From: Candidatus Paceibacterota bacterium
GTDB taxonomy: Bacteria; Patescibacteriota; Minisyncoccia; Phycocordibacterales; WO2-35-19
DNA length: 38,555 bases
Direction of reading: 5' to 3'
Assembly (NCBI GenBank): GCA_036517255.1
Contig: DATDXE010000001.1
Span: 1 to 38,555 of the forward strand
Shown here: piece by piece, positions 1 through 7,840 of the stretch
Layout: every line of letters starts with the position of its first letter
Position numbering within the stretch: position 1 is the stretch's first letter
Translations under genes and position numbers: made by a program
The notes under the pieces: generated by a model
What the model was told of the DNA's origin: nothing
What the model saw: only the letters and a program-made list of their open reading frames with translations
Databases searched by the model: none

Positions 1-83
1 AAGGATCGAACCGTACTTTTTGAGCCACGCGGAGCGTGGAAAACCCTTTTGGATTCTGGATTCGGCGGGGGGAATGCATTAGT

Positions 84-102
84 GTCGCGCCTTCGGCGCG
101 AC
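84..102. repeat. GC-rich hairpin upstream of tRNA-Ser region
   Basis: A perfect 8-bp stem (84-91 with 95-102) closes on a 3-base loop. It lies in the first 135 bases, where I see no gene. A smaller 6-bp hairpin sits at about 26-39. These may belong to a terminator or to a repeat family, but no U-tract follows, so the role is open. Confidence 0.4.
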
Positions 103-135
103 CCCGTTCCGGCTTCAAAATGCGATTTCGATTTC

Positions 136-224
136 TGGCGGAGGAGGTGAGATTTGAACTCACGAGCCCCTTGCGGGGCTACGGATTAGCAATCCGCTCC
201 GTTAGACCGCTCCGGCACTCCTCC
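136..224 (-). tRNA. tRNA-Ser (anticodon GCU)
   Basis: On the minus strand the sequence folds as a class II tRNA. The acceptor stem GGAGGAG (218-224) pairs with CTCCTCC (140-146), the discriminator is G, and the 3' CCA (136-138) is encoded. The anticodon loop reads ATTGCTAAT, giving anticodon GCU (188-190) for serine AGU/AGC codons. A long variable arm with stem AGCCCC/GGGGCU, typical of tRNA-Ser, and a T-arm containing GTTCAAATC are visible. The length is 89 nt including CCA. Confidence 0.95.
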
Positions 225-314
225 GTGTATTCCGTATTTTTGTTTGGAAGCCGTAGCTTTTGCGAAGGCTCCCGTGAACAATAGAGTAGCAATTTTGAGG
301 CGGATTTTCCAGCC

Positions 315-665
315 CTATTTTCTATAACTCGATATTGCGAGGGAGAGGAGTACGAGGCCTATCGTGACATCGCGGAAGAGAATATCGAGAGAGGAGAAGC
401 TCGATGCGACGAGGCCGAACATGGCGAGAGCGCCTAGTAGGGTAGGGATGAGTATTTTCTTCCCTGACAATATCCAAATTCCTAAAATTATTTCTACAAT
501 ACCCCAGCCGGTAAGAAGAACATCTTGCGGAGCAAGATTTTGGATAAAAGGAGGGAACCAGCCGATCCAAGAGCTCGGTTCAAGCCATGCGGCTACTGCG
601 GCGTAGATGAAGCAGAACGCCAGTCCGCCACGTAACAAGAAATAGGCTATGTTTTCTCGTAGCAT
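315..665 (-). CDS. DoxX-like small integral membrane protein
   Basis: This 116-residue protein is almost wholly hydrophobic, with about four predicted membrane helices (roughly residues 8-27, 48-67, 70-90 and 96-112). The size, four-helix layout and the Gly-rich first helix (LLRGGLAFCFIYAA) resemble the DoxX/DoxD-like family. Members of that family are poorly defined and have been linked to redox or sulfur chemistry at the membrane. It lies 21 bp downstream of the cupredoxin gene on the same strand, so the two probably form an operon, and a redox partnership is possible but unproven. Another small membrane family cannot be excluded. Confidence 0.55.
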   Translation of the reverse strand: MLRENIAYFLLRGGLAFCFIYAAVAAWLEPSSWIGWFPPFIQNLAPQDVLLTGWGIVEIILGIWILSGKKILIPTLLGALAMFGLVASSFSSLDILFRDVTIGLVLLSLAISSYRK

Positions 666-686
666 ACTAGTCGAATTTAGATTCTA

Positions 687-1160
687 TTATTTAACTATGA
701 CAGAACCGCTGAATTTAGGATTGAGATGGTCGTGATATTTCCAAGTGCCTGCCTTGTCGAAGGTAAAGAGGTAGGTCCAACCCACAGGAATATTTTTACA
801 AGCATCGAACGAAAGGTTTATCGTTTGCTTACAGTGCTCGCTCAAGCTAGTGCCATCATAATTTTCATGAGTAGGGTGCATAGCTGAAGCTGGCCACATA
901 TTTATATTGCTCTGGTTCATAAATTTTACTGTGTCCCCCTCATTTATAGTAACTTCTGCCGGAACGTAACCGTCACTAGTAAAATTTACTGTCACTGTTT
1001 TTGGAGTAGGCAGTTTGGCTTCTATTGTGCCATCTTCCATCACAGGAGTAGTGGTAGCTACTTCTTCTTTTACTTCTATCACATTTTTTTCCGAACCCAT
1101 CCAAGCATAAACTCCCCAGGCCACTAAAATAACTACGACAATCCAAATTAAAGCTTTCAT
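687..1160 (-). CDS. Membrane-anchored cupredoxin-domain protein
   Basis: The 157-residue protein starts with a hydrophobic anchor (residues 4-20), followed by a short acidic and Thr-rich linker and a beta-rich domain from about residue 53 to the end. Candidate type 1 copper ligands are present: His95 and His98 (MHPTH), Cys121 (DACKNI), and His143/His145 (KYHDH). The C-terminal KAGTWKYHDH...GSVIVK pattern is typical of plastocyanin-like folds. It probably binds copper outside the membrane and may shuttle electrons or buffer copper. An extra Cys110 is present. A TATAAT box on the minus strand at 1213-1218 could be its promoter, leaving a leader of about 45 nt. The DoxX-like gene follows directly. 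Confidence 0.75.
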   Translation of the reverse strand: MKALIWIVVVILVAWGVYAWMGSEKNVIEVKEEVATTTPVMEDGTIEAKLPTPKTVTVNFTSDGYVPAEVTINEGDTVKFMNQSNINMWPASAMHPTHENYDGTSLSEHCKQTINLSFDACKNIPVGWTYLFTFDKAGTWKYHDHLNPKFSGSVIVK

Positions 1161-1235
1161 TTTATTTTTTAAGAATTTATAAATTAATAAATCAAACTTA
1201 TCACTTGCTTAACATTATATCAGATTTAATTTTTA

Positions 1236-1916
1236 TTAGTGGGCAATGAACACACCCGTCACTTTTTTGGCCCCAGCCCCTTTCAGGGCTCTACGGGCTT
1301 CTCTGTATGTAGCTCCAGTTGTATAAACATCGTCGATAATTATGAATAGGTTATTTTTCATTCCATCTTTTAATCTTTCCATTTTTCCTTTTTCTACGCG
1401 CATACTTCCTTTTACATTTTTTAAACGTTTTTCTCTTGTAAGGTCAGCTTGCTTTTCTGTGTTTTGAATCTTTTTTAAGATATCAAATCTTACTTTTATT
1501 TCTTTGGTTTCCAGCTTTTCTATTTCTTGACACAAAAGCTCACACTGATTCCAACCTCTCTCACTTTTTCTTTTATTGCTCGATGGTATGGGCACTATTA
1601 GTACATTCTGATTCCCTTCAATTCCTTCGAATAGAGATGCTTCTCCAACCATCTCTATTATTTCTTCATACAAATATAAAGATAACCTCTTAATTACTCC
1701 GAGGTTACCTTTATATTTTAAAGCGTGTACCAGAAGTCGCACATTTTTGTCACGGTAATCAAACAGAGCGGTAACTTCTTCTACATCTATCGCCCTTGGT
1801 CTTGGTAATTTTTTTCTCATCTCTTCTGGATTTAGTGTCAAAAGTTTTTGAAGTCTCTTTTCCTCAGGGATAACAAAGTCAACGAAAGCAAAGAGTGCTT
1901 TTTTAAGGGCGTCCAT
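1236..1916 (-). CDS. comF: ComF-family phosphoribosyltransferase-like protein
   Basis: The 226-residue protein ends with a PRPP-binding loop, IIIDDVYTTGAT at about residues 192-203, and a following GAKKVTGVFIAH strand, as in ComF proteins. ComF acts in DNA uptake during natural transformation alongside type IV pili. The usual N-terminal CxxC zinc finger of ComF is missing here, and the N-terminus is a short charged helix instead. The gene is divergent from pilM and the two start codons lie only 18 bp apart, which fits joint control of DNA uptake and pilus genes. The symbol reflects family similarity; a purine phosphoribosyltransferase role is less likely given the context. Confidence 0.75.
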   Translation of the reverse strand: MDALKKALFAFVDFVIPEEKRLQKLLTLNPEEMRKKLPRPRAIDVEEVTALFDYRDKNVRLLVHALKYKGNLGVIKRLSLYLYEEIIEMVGEASLFEGIEGNQNVLIVPIPSSNKRKSERGWNQCELLCQEIEKLETKEIKVRFDILKKIQNTEKQADLTREKRLKNVKGSMRVEKGKMERLKDGMKNNLFIIIDDVYTTGATYREARRALKGAGAKKVTGVFIAH

Positions 1917-1921
1917 TGATA

Positions 1922-1927
1922 TATAAT
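1922..1927 (+). promoter_or_regulatory. -10 box of the pilM operon
   Basis: A perfect TATAAT lies 6 nt before the ATG at 1934, so the transcript would begin at the start codon. No SD motif is present. The element is almost palindromic and also serves comF in the other direction. Confidence 0.6.
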
Positions 1928-1928
1928 A
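1923..1928 (-). promoter_or_regulatory. -10 box of comF, overlapping the pilM -10
   Basis: On the minus strand the hexamer reads TATTAT and ends 6 nt before the comF ATG (1916). Transcription would start at or next to the A of the ATG, giving a leaderless mRNA. The box overlaps the pilM -10 (1922-1927) almost completely, making a symmetric two-way promoter. Confidence 0.55.
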
Positions 1929-1933
1929 ATACT

Positions 1934-3067
1934 ATGAGCCCAGGTTTTTTTTCAGGAATTTTTGCTAAAAAGGATCAGAGTGTTTTAGGTATTGATGTAG
2001 GCTCTTCTTCTATCAAAGTAGTCCAGCTTCGCAAAAAGGGTAGTATTGCTGTACTCGAAACTTATGGTGAGCTAGCCCTCGGGCCTTATGGAGAGTCGGG
2101 AGTAGGTCAGGCGACCAAATTACCGACTCTCAAATTGATCGAGGCCATGAAGGATTTATTGAATGAAAAGGAAGTAGGTCTCTCTACTCGAAACTGTGGT
2201 ATGGCTATTCCATTTTCCGCCAGCCTCTTGAGAGTGATAGAGATGCCAAACGTGAAAGAAAAGGAGCTCGAAGGCATGGTACCTATCGAAGCTCGCAAAT
2301 ATATACCAGTACCTATTTCTGAAGTTACTCTTGATTGGTCAGTTGTCCCACAGCTTAGTTTTCAATCGGGGCAAGTCGAGGTGGCTGATGAGTTGAAGTC
2401 GAGGGGAGAAAATCTAGTTCCAAAAAAAATCGATATCTTGCTCGCCGCTATCCACAATAATGTTATTGATGAATATAGCCAAATAGTTGAGGCCACAGGT
2501 CTTTCCGCTAGTTTTTTTGAAATCGAACTCTTCAGTTCCATGAGGTCAGTTCTAGATGAAAGCTCCAAGTCAGCCATGATCCTCGATATGGGAGCCGCTT
2601 CCACAAAGTTATATATAGTAGAGAGGGGCATCATGCGCAACTCGCACATTATTAACAAAGGAGCTCAAGACATCACAAGCAATATTGCTCGTACCAACAG
2701 CATTTCTTTTGAGGAAGCGGAGGTGGTCAAGAGGAATTTTGGTCTAGAAAAAGGGGTTTCTGATATTGATGTCTCAGGGTCAGTACAGGCTATAGCTGAA
2801 TATATTTTTTCTGAAGCTAATCGAGTTCTTTTTACTTATCAAAATGAGCAAAATAAAAATATTGATGAAGTTATTCTCATAGGAGGGGGTTCGGCTCTCA
2901 AAGGTTGGACAGCGCTCGCGGCAGAAAATTTCAAAATTCCTACAGTTGCCGGCGACCCATTTTCAAAAGTAGAAGCCCCAGCCTTTCTAGAAAAAATTCT
3001 AAAAGAAACTGGTCCCGAATTTGCCGTCTCTGTCGGAGTGGCGCTACGGAAGCTGAAGGAGATGTAA
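1934..3067 (+). CDS. pilM: Type IV pilus assembly protein PilM
   Basis: This is an actin-like ATPase fold protein of about 377 residues. The N-terminal phosphate-1 motif VLGIDVGSSSIKVVQL, the central ILDMGAASTKLYIV and the C-terminal VILIGGGSALKGW are the standard PilM nucleotide-binding elements. PilM sits on the cytoplasmic face of the inner membrane and binds the N-terminus of PilN, linking the motor to the PilN/PilO ring. I place the start at ATG 1934. A TTG at 1916 would add six residues but overlaps the -10 box. It is the first gene of the pilus operon, ahead of pilN, and divergent from comF. Confidence 0.92.
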   Translation: MSPGFFSGIFAKKDQSVLGIDVGSSSIKVVQLRKKGSIAVLETYGELALGPYGESGVGQATKLPTLKLIEAMKDLLNEKEVGLSTRNCGMAIPFSASLLRVIEMPNVKEKELEGMVPIEARKYIPVPISEVTLDWSVVPQLSFQSGQVEVADELKSRGENLVPKKIDILLAAIHNNVIDEYSQIVEATGLSASFFEIELFSSMRSVLDESSKSAMILDMGAASTKLYIVERGIMRNSHIINKGAQDITSNIARTNSISFEEAEVVKRNFGLEKGVSDIDVSGSVQAIAEYIFSEANRVLFTYQNEQNKNIDEVILIGGGSALKGWTALAAENFKIPTVAGDPFSKVEAPAFLEKILKETGPEFAVSVGVALRKLKEM

Positions 3068-3110
3068 ACTAGCAATCAACAGTAAATCATATTGACTCAG
3101 AAAAAAGAGG

Positions 3111-3116
3111 TATAAT
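3111..3116 (+). promoter_or_regulatory. Possible internal -10 box before pilN
   Basis: A perfect TATAAT lies 9 nt before the GTG at 3126 in the pilM-pilN gap. A TTGACT at 3092-3097 is only 13 bp upstream, too short for a normal -35 spacing. This may be a secondary operon promoter producing an almost leaderless pilN message. Confidence 0.45.
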
Positions 3117-3125
3117 ATAAATACT

Positions 3126-3704
3126 GTGGATACTAAATTTAGATCTTCATTCATACCCAAAAATTCTGTTGTCATGAGGTCAGAGAATCACGAAGGCGGA
3201 GGTTTTTTCCGCACTTTCTCTGCGTTGATATTTGTAGTTGCCCTTATTATCACTGGTTCTCTTTTTGTTTATTCAAAGATGCTCTCAAAAAATGTTGAAA
3301 ATCTCAGATCTCAAATTGTTACTTCACGGGCGGCTATCGATTCGAAGTCTATTGCAGGAGTTCTTGCTTTTGAAAAGAAGCTCGATTCCATTCAATCTAT
3401 TTTGGATAATCACATAGCGTTTTCAGAATACTTCAAAATGCTGGAGGAAAATACTGTCTCCCAAGTAGCTTGGCAGGATTTAAGATACAACGGGCTTGCG
3501 GGAGGGAACTTTGTGGTCGAGATGAGTGGTAGAGCCTCGAGTTTTTCCGCGATTGCTCTCCAGGAAGAATCTTTTCTTCAAGATCAAAATATAAAATTTG
3601 TCTCTTTCGACAATCTAAAACTTGATCCTAAGAATGGAGCCATCACTTTTTCTTTCAGAGCGGAGATCGGTCGGGATTTAATAAAATTTAAACTTCCTCA
3701 ATGA
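3126..3704 (+). CDS. pilN: PilN-like pilus assembly protein
   Basis: The protein has 192 residues. A cytoplasmic N-terminus of about 27 residues is followed by one membrane helix (about 28-50), a predicted coiled coil and a C-terminal periplasmic-type domain with alternating strands, as in PilN. The identification rests on this layout plus its place between pilM and pilO, because PilN sequences diverge strongly. The start is taken as GTG 3126; ATG 3174 is an alternative that would keep the helix but lose 16 residues. The stop overlaps the pilO start (ATGA), indicating translational coupling. Confidence 0.75.
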   Translation: MDTKFRSSFIPKNSVVMRSENHEGGGFFRTFSALIFVVALIITGSLFVYSKMLSKNVENLRSQIVTSRAAIDSKSIAGVLAFEKKLDSIQSILDNHIAFSEYFKMLEENTVSQVAWQDLRYNGLAGGNFVVEMSGRASSFSAIALQEESFLQDQNIKFVSFDNLKLDPKNGAITFSFRAEIGRDLIKFKLPQ

Positions 3705-4273
3705 AAAGTACCAGTGGATTAATAATGATATTTCTCGGTATTCTCATCCTCTTTTTCCTTGGGAAGCCTTTTTTTGCTGATGTATCAGCCCTTAAGGATG
3801 AACAGAAAAAGTATAAAGATGCTGTGGAGCAAATAAGCAAGATAGAGGAAACTAAGAACGACCTACTTTCGCGTTTGGAGGCACTTTCTCCTGAAGAGAG
3901 GCAAAAAATAGATGCTTTCCTTCCTACTCGAGCTGAAATGGTGAGGTTGATTGCAAGTCTTGATGGAGTGGCTTCTCGTCATGGTATATCACTTGAAGAA
4001 GCCTCCTCTGGCCAATCCATGACTGATACTAGTCGATCTGTATCAGAGTCCGATCTGCCTCAAAGTTATAATTCAAAAACAGTTACTCTAGGCTTCACTG
4101 CCAGCTATTCTGCTATGGTCAATTTTCTAAAGGATGTCGAGAAAAGTTTAAGGATTGTAGATATAGTTTCTATTGACTCTGCGAAAGCTGGGGATTCAGG
4201 TTCTCTTTTTCAATACAAGGTAAGTTTACAAACTTATTGGGTCGACTCTGTTCCTTTCGGAGTTTCGTCGTAA
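3701..4273 (+). CDS. pilO: PilO-like pilus assembly protein
   Basis: The 190-residue protein has a membrane helix at about residues 7-25, a coiled-coil segment at about 30-65 and a C-terminal ferredoxin-like region ending with SLQTYWVD. This matches PilO, which dimerises with PilN in the inner-membrane alignment ring. The start overlaps the pilN stop by 4 bases (ATGA). The assignment relies on layout and gene order more than on specific motifs. Confidence 0.75.
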   Translation: MKSTSGLIMIFLGILILFFLGKPFFADVSALKDEQKKYKDAVEQISKIEETKNDLLSRLEALSPEERQKIDAFLPTRAEMVRLIASLDGVASRHGISLEEASSGQSMTDTSRSVSESDLPQSYNSKTVTLGFTASYSAMVNFLKDVEKSLRIVDIVSIDSAKAGDSGSLFQYKVSLQTYWVDSVPFGVSS

Positions 4274-4278
4274 TATAA

Positions 4279-4569
4279 ATGATCATGAAGAAAAGTAAAA
4301 GAACAAAAATATTATCGATACTCCTCATAGTTGTAGCTCTCTCTGGTCTGCCTATGATAAGTAAAAATCTGAAAACCGACGAAGCGGTCGATTCTCAATT
4401 TGTAGAGTCTCCAGAATTACAGGAGATAACCGATGTCCTCCTCGAAATGCAAAGTGTCTCTCTCGACACTACTCTTCTCCAGAGTCCAGAATTTTCATAT
4501 CTGAGTGACTCCACTCTTTCTCTGCCTGCTCTTCCTATCGGCAGAGAAAATCCATTCAGTGCCTTTTAG
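4279..4569 (+). CDS. Small membrane protein in the pilP position
   Basis: This protein of 94-96 residues has an N-terminal basic stretch and one membrane helix (about residues 11-27), then an acidic soluble tail ending PIGRENPFSAF. The terminal GR-x-NPF motif resembles the end of the conserved N-terminal part of PilP/GspC-type proteins, but the beta domain that normally follows is absent. It may be a minimal PilP substitute that docks on PilN/PilO. ATG 4285 is an alternative start, 8 nt after a TAATAT that overlaps the pilO stop. There is no outer-membrane secretin gene in the window, in keeping with a PilP that has nothing to dock to. Confidence 0.6.
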   Translation: MIMKKSKRTKILSILLIVVALSGLPMISKNLKTDEAVDSQFVESPELQEITDVLLEMQSVSLDTTLLQSPEFSYLSDSTLSLPALPIGRENPFSAF

Positions 4570-4596
4570 TTTTATCTGCAGTTTAATTTATTAATA

Positions 4597-6372
4597 ATGA
4601 GTGTTCTCGATATTCTCGCAAAAAAAGGAATAATTGAAGCTAAAGAAGTCGACGCCATAAAACAAAGGGCTAAAACGACTGGTGCCTCGATCGACAGCCT
4701 GCTTCTTGAAATGGGAGTATCTGACTCAGATATTCTAGCGAATAAGGGGGAATACTATAGTATTCCTGTAAAAAGCGTGGATGAGAGCTTGGTGACCGGT
4801 AAAATATTGGAATACATTCCAGAAGAGTCAGCTTCTTATTATAAATTCGTTCCGGTGGCTCTCATAGATGGGGTACTTGAAATAGGTATAGTCGATCCCG
4901 ATAATATTGCCGCTCGCGACGCTATAAGTTTTATTGCCTCAAAATCCAACCTGCCTTATAAAGTTTTCTTAATTTCTCAATCCGATTTTGATAAGGTGCT
5001 TAAAATGTATAAAGGGCTTTCGGGAGAAGTGACCAAGGCCCTCTCTGAACTAGAGAATGAATTTGTTGTGGAATCTGGGAAAAGAGATGACGATGAAGAA
5101 GAAGGAAAAAAGAAAGTAGTGAAAGAGGAAAAATCGGAAGAAACTGAGGATCTCTCTGCTTTTGATAACAAAAATAAAGATACTAAAACAGTCGAGGATG
5201 CACCGGTGACTAAAATAGTAGCGACTGTATTAAGGTATGCCATCGATGGAAGAGCTTCGGACATTCATATCGAACCGATGGAGGCCTCTGTCAAGGTGAG
5301 GTTTAGGGTGGATGGAGTAATGAATACTTCGCTCGTCCTACCTTTTAGGGTGCATTCAGCTGTGGTGGCCCGTATAAAAATAATGTCGAACATGCGACTG
5401 GACGAGAAACGCAAACCTCAAGATGGAAGGTTTAGCGCCAAATTAAATGATCGCAAGATAGATTTTCGTGTGTCTACTTTCCCTACTTATTTTGGTGAAA
5501 AAGTGGTGATCCGTATTCTCGATCAAGTGAAAGGAGTTCATAAACTTGATGATATGGGTATCTCAATGAGGTATATCGATACCTTGAGGAATGCCTTAAA
5601 AAGGCCATACGGCATGATACTTATTACTGGCCCGACTGGAAGCGGAAAGTCCACCACTCTTTATTCCATGGTGAATGAACTTGATCGCGAACATTCCAAT
5701 GTCCTCTCTCTGGAAGATCCGATCGAATACAATATAGAAGGTATGAGTCAATCGCAGGTGCGCCCTGAAATAGGCTATACATTTGCCAATGGCTTGCGTA
5801 CCACTCTCCGTCAGGATCCAGATATCATAATGGTGGGTGAAATTAGAGATAAAGAAACTGCGCAGCTTGCCATCCAAGCCGCTCTCACTGGCCACCTAGT
5901 GCTTTCTACTCTTCACACTAATACTGCAGTAGGAGCCGTGCCCCGTCTTATTGATATGGGTGTCGATCCTTACCTTATTGCTCCTACCCTGATACTTTCT
6001 ATTGCTCAAAGGTTGGTAAGAAGCCTCTGTCCTGGAGCAGGCAAATCTGTCCCGGTAGATGGCGCCTTGAAAGTGATGATCGAAAAACAATTTTCAACCT
6101 TACCACCCAATTTTGTTAAAGATATAAAAATTGGTAAAGAAGTTTTTGAGATAGCTCCCGGTCCTGATTGTCCAAACGGAGTACGAGGCCGTACTCCGGT
6201 GATGGAAGTGCTCGAAATCGATAAGGATATACAAGAGGCTATATTGAAAAATCCGACCGAGCAGGATATTTGGAAAATCGCTCGTAATAAAGGTATGCTT
6301 ACCATGAAGGAAGATGCGATCCTAAAGGCATTTGATAGAGAAATTCCATTTGAGGAAATAAATACGTTATAA
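4597..6372 (+). CDS. pilB: Type IV pilus extension ATPase PilB
   Basis: The 591-residue protein has an N-terminal GspE-N domain (about 1-150), a highly charged linker (about 160-190) and a hexameric secretion ATPase domain. Walker A GPTGSGKST is at about 345-353, the Asp box LEDPIEY follows, Walker B IIMVGEIRD is at about 410-418, and the His box TGHLVLSTLHT starts at about 431. PilB powers pilus polymerisation from the cytoplasmic face. The four-cysteine zinc site usual in PilB/GspE is reduced to two single cysteines (RSLCPG and GPDCPNG), so zinc binding is doubtful. The stop codon overlaps a TATAAT lying ahead of the regulator gene. Confidence 0.96.
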   Translation: MSVLDILAKKGIIEAKEVDAIKQRAKTTGASIDSLLLEMGVSDSDILANKGEYYSIPVKSVDESLVTGKILEYIPEESASYYKFVPVALIDGVLEIGIVDPDNIAARDAISFIASKSNLPYKVFLISQSDFDKVLKMYKGLSGEVTKALSELENEFVVESGKRDDDEEEGKKKVVKEEKSEETEDLSAFDNKNKDTKTVEDAPVTKIVATVLRYAIDGRASDIHIEPMEASVKVRFRVDGVMNTSLVLPFRVHSAVVARIKIMSNMRLDEKRKPQDGRFSAKLNDRKIDFRVSTFPTYFGEKVVIRILDQVKGVHKLDDMGISMRYIDTLRNALKRPYGMILITGPTGSGKSTTLYSMVNELDREHSNVLSLEDPIEYNIEGMSQSQVRPEIGYTFANGLRTTLRQDPDIIMVGEIRDKETAQLAIQAALTGHLVLSTLHTNTAVGAVPRLIDMGVDPYLIAPTLILSIAQRLVRSLCPGAGKSVPVDGALKVMIEKQFSTLPPNFVKDIKIGKEVFEIAPGPDCPNGVRGRTPVMEVLEIDKDIQEAILKNPTEQDIWKIARNKGMLTMKEDAILKAFDREIPFEEINTL

Positions 6373-6381
6373 TAAGTAAAC

Positions 6382-6771
6382 ATGACAGAAGAGAAAAAAT
6401 ATAAAATAATAATAGTAGATGATGATCAATTTCTTCTCGATATGTATGTCCTGAAGTTTAAGAAAGAGGGTATCGATGTAGAGTCTTTCTACAACGGGGA
6501 AGAATTACTCAAAAAATTAAAGGACAATTTATCTGCCGATCTCCTCCTTCTCGACATCATTATTCCAGGTATGGATGGTTTGTCGGTATTGGAACAAATT
6601 AGGAAGGAAAAATTGGCGGGGGGTATGAAAATAGTGATGCTCACCAATCAGGGCGATCCGGAAGAAATAAAGAAAGCTGAAAGTTTTGGGGTCAATGGTT
6701 ACATTATTAAAGCTACGGCTATTCCGTCTGAGGTAGTTGAAAAAGTAAAAAAGATTCTTAATGCCAATTAA
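6382..6771 (+). CDS. CheY-like response regulator in the pilus operon
   Basis: This 129-residue protein is a lone receiver domain. The acidic pair is in IIVDDDQF (about residues 9-16), the phospho-acceptor Asp is in LLLLDIIIPGMDG (about residue 57), the conserved Thr is in VMLTNQG and the Lys in YIIKATA. There is no output domain, so it must act by protein contact. Its position between pilB and pilT suggests control of the motors, similar in logic to PilG/PilH. No histidine kinase is present in the window. A TATAAT at 6368-6373, overlapping the pilB stop, lies 8 nt before the ATG and may give an additional transcript. Confidence 0.9.
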   Translation: MTEEKKYKIIIVDDDQFLLDMYVLKFKKEGIDVESFYNGEELLKKLKDNLSADLLLLDIIIPGMDGLSVLEQIRKEKLAGGMKIVMLTNQGDPEEIKKAESFGVNGYIIKATAIPSEVVEKVKKILNAN

Positions 6772-6774
6772 AAT

Positions 6775-7833
6775 ATGGATTACGCAAAAGATCTCGATAG
6801 CTTAGTCGATCTGGTCATGAAAGAGGGAGCTTCCGACTTACATGTATCGGAGGGTCGCTTTCCTGTCGTTAGGATAGCTGGGGAACTAATACCTCTCAGC
6901 AAACATCCAGCTTTCGACAGGAGTGCTATGGAAAAAATAATTGATTTTATTCTTCCTCCTGCAAAAAAAGAACTGTTTAAAAAACGTCGAGGGGTCGACT
7001 TCGCTTATGTCCATGGCAGCGAGAGGTTTAGAAGCCACATCTTTATTCAGCAGGGCCGTATTTGTTTAGCTATGCGTGCTATCCCGAAAAAAATACGCAC
7101 TATATCGGAACTCTCTCTACCGGAATCGATCGAATTTTTTGCCCGGAAGCATTCCGGTTTCTTTCTTGTGGTTGGCCCTACTGGTCACGGCAAATCCACT
7201 ACTCTTGCTTCTCTTGTAGAAATAATAAATCAAGAACGGCTAGAACATATTGTTACTATTGAAGATCCGATCGAATACATTTTTTCTCCTAAGAAATCGA
7301 TAATTGACCAAAGGGAGATAGGGGACGATACTCCTGATTTTCACGAAGCCTTGAAGGATGCTTTCCGTGAGGATATGGATGTTATTATGATAGGTGAAAT
7401 GAGGGACGCCGAAACGATGTCGGCTGCTGTCACCGCTGCGGAAACTGGTCACTTGGTATTTGCTACTCTCCATACCAACAGTGCTTCTTCTACTGTTGAT
7501 CGTATTATCGACTCTTTTCCTCCTGCTCAACAGAATCAAATCCGTATTCAACTCGCAGCTTCTCTCTCTGGTATATTCTCTCAACGTCTTATCCCTCGAG
7601 TTTCTGGTGGCCTCTTGCCAGCCTATGAGCTTCTAATAAATAACAATGCTATTTCTAATCTTATAAGAGATAAAAGGACTCACGAAATAGATACAGTGGT
7701 AGAGACGAGTTCCAAGGAGGGAATGATCGATATGAATCGTTGTTTGGTGGATCTCATAAGGAGAGGAGAAGTTTCCATTGAAAACGCTTATCTCTATTCG
7801 AATAACCCTAAAACTCTGGAGAAAATGTTATAA
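6775..7833 (+). CDS. pilT: Type IV pilus retraction ATPase PilT
   Basis: The 352-residue protein has a short N-terminal PAS-like domain and a RecA-like motor. Walker A GPTGHGKST is at about 134-142, the Asp box is TIEDPIEYIF, Walker B is VIMIGEMRD (about 203-211) and the His box is TGHLVFATLHT. The length and the motifs fit PilT, which depolymerises the pilus during twitching and DNA uptake. Three bases separate it from the regulator gene. Its stop overlaps the likely pilC -10 box. The presence of both pilB and pilT implies a retractable pilus. Confidence 0.95.
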   Translation: MDYAKDLDSLVDLVMKEGASDLHVSEGRFPVVRIAGELIPLSKHPAFDRSAMEKIIDFILPPAKKELFKKRRGVDFAYVHGSERFRSHIFIQQGRICLAMRAIPKKIRTISELSLPESIEFFARKHSGFFLVVGPTGHGKSTTLASLVEIINQERLEHIVTIEDPIEYIFSPKKSIIDQREIGDDTPDFHEALKDAFREDMDVIMIGEMRDAETMSAAVTAAETGHLVFATLHTNSASSTVDRIIDSFPPAQQNQIRIQLAASLSGIFSQRLIPRVSGGLLPAYELLINNNAISNLIRDKRTHEIDTVVETSSKEGMIDMNRCLVDLIRRGEVSIENAYLYSNNPKTLEKML

Positions 7834-7834
7834 A
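7829..7834 (+). promoter_or_regulatory. Extended -10 box before pilC
   Basis: The sequence TGT-TATAAA ends 6 nt before the ATG at 7841 and overlaps the pilT stop codon. The spacing equals that seen at pilM, pilD and other genes, suggesting a leaderless internal promoter. AT-rich stop codons could create it by chance. Confidence 0.4.
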
Positions 7835-7840
7835 ATTTTT

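Noticed and set aside
36-284. Plus-strand ORF across the tRNA gene
   Set aside because: It covers the tRNA-Ser on the other strand and has no plausible protein features.
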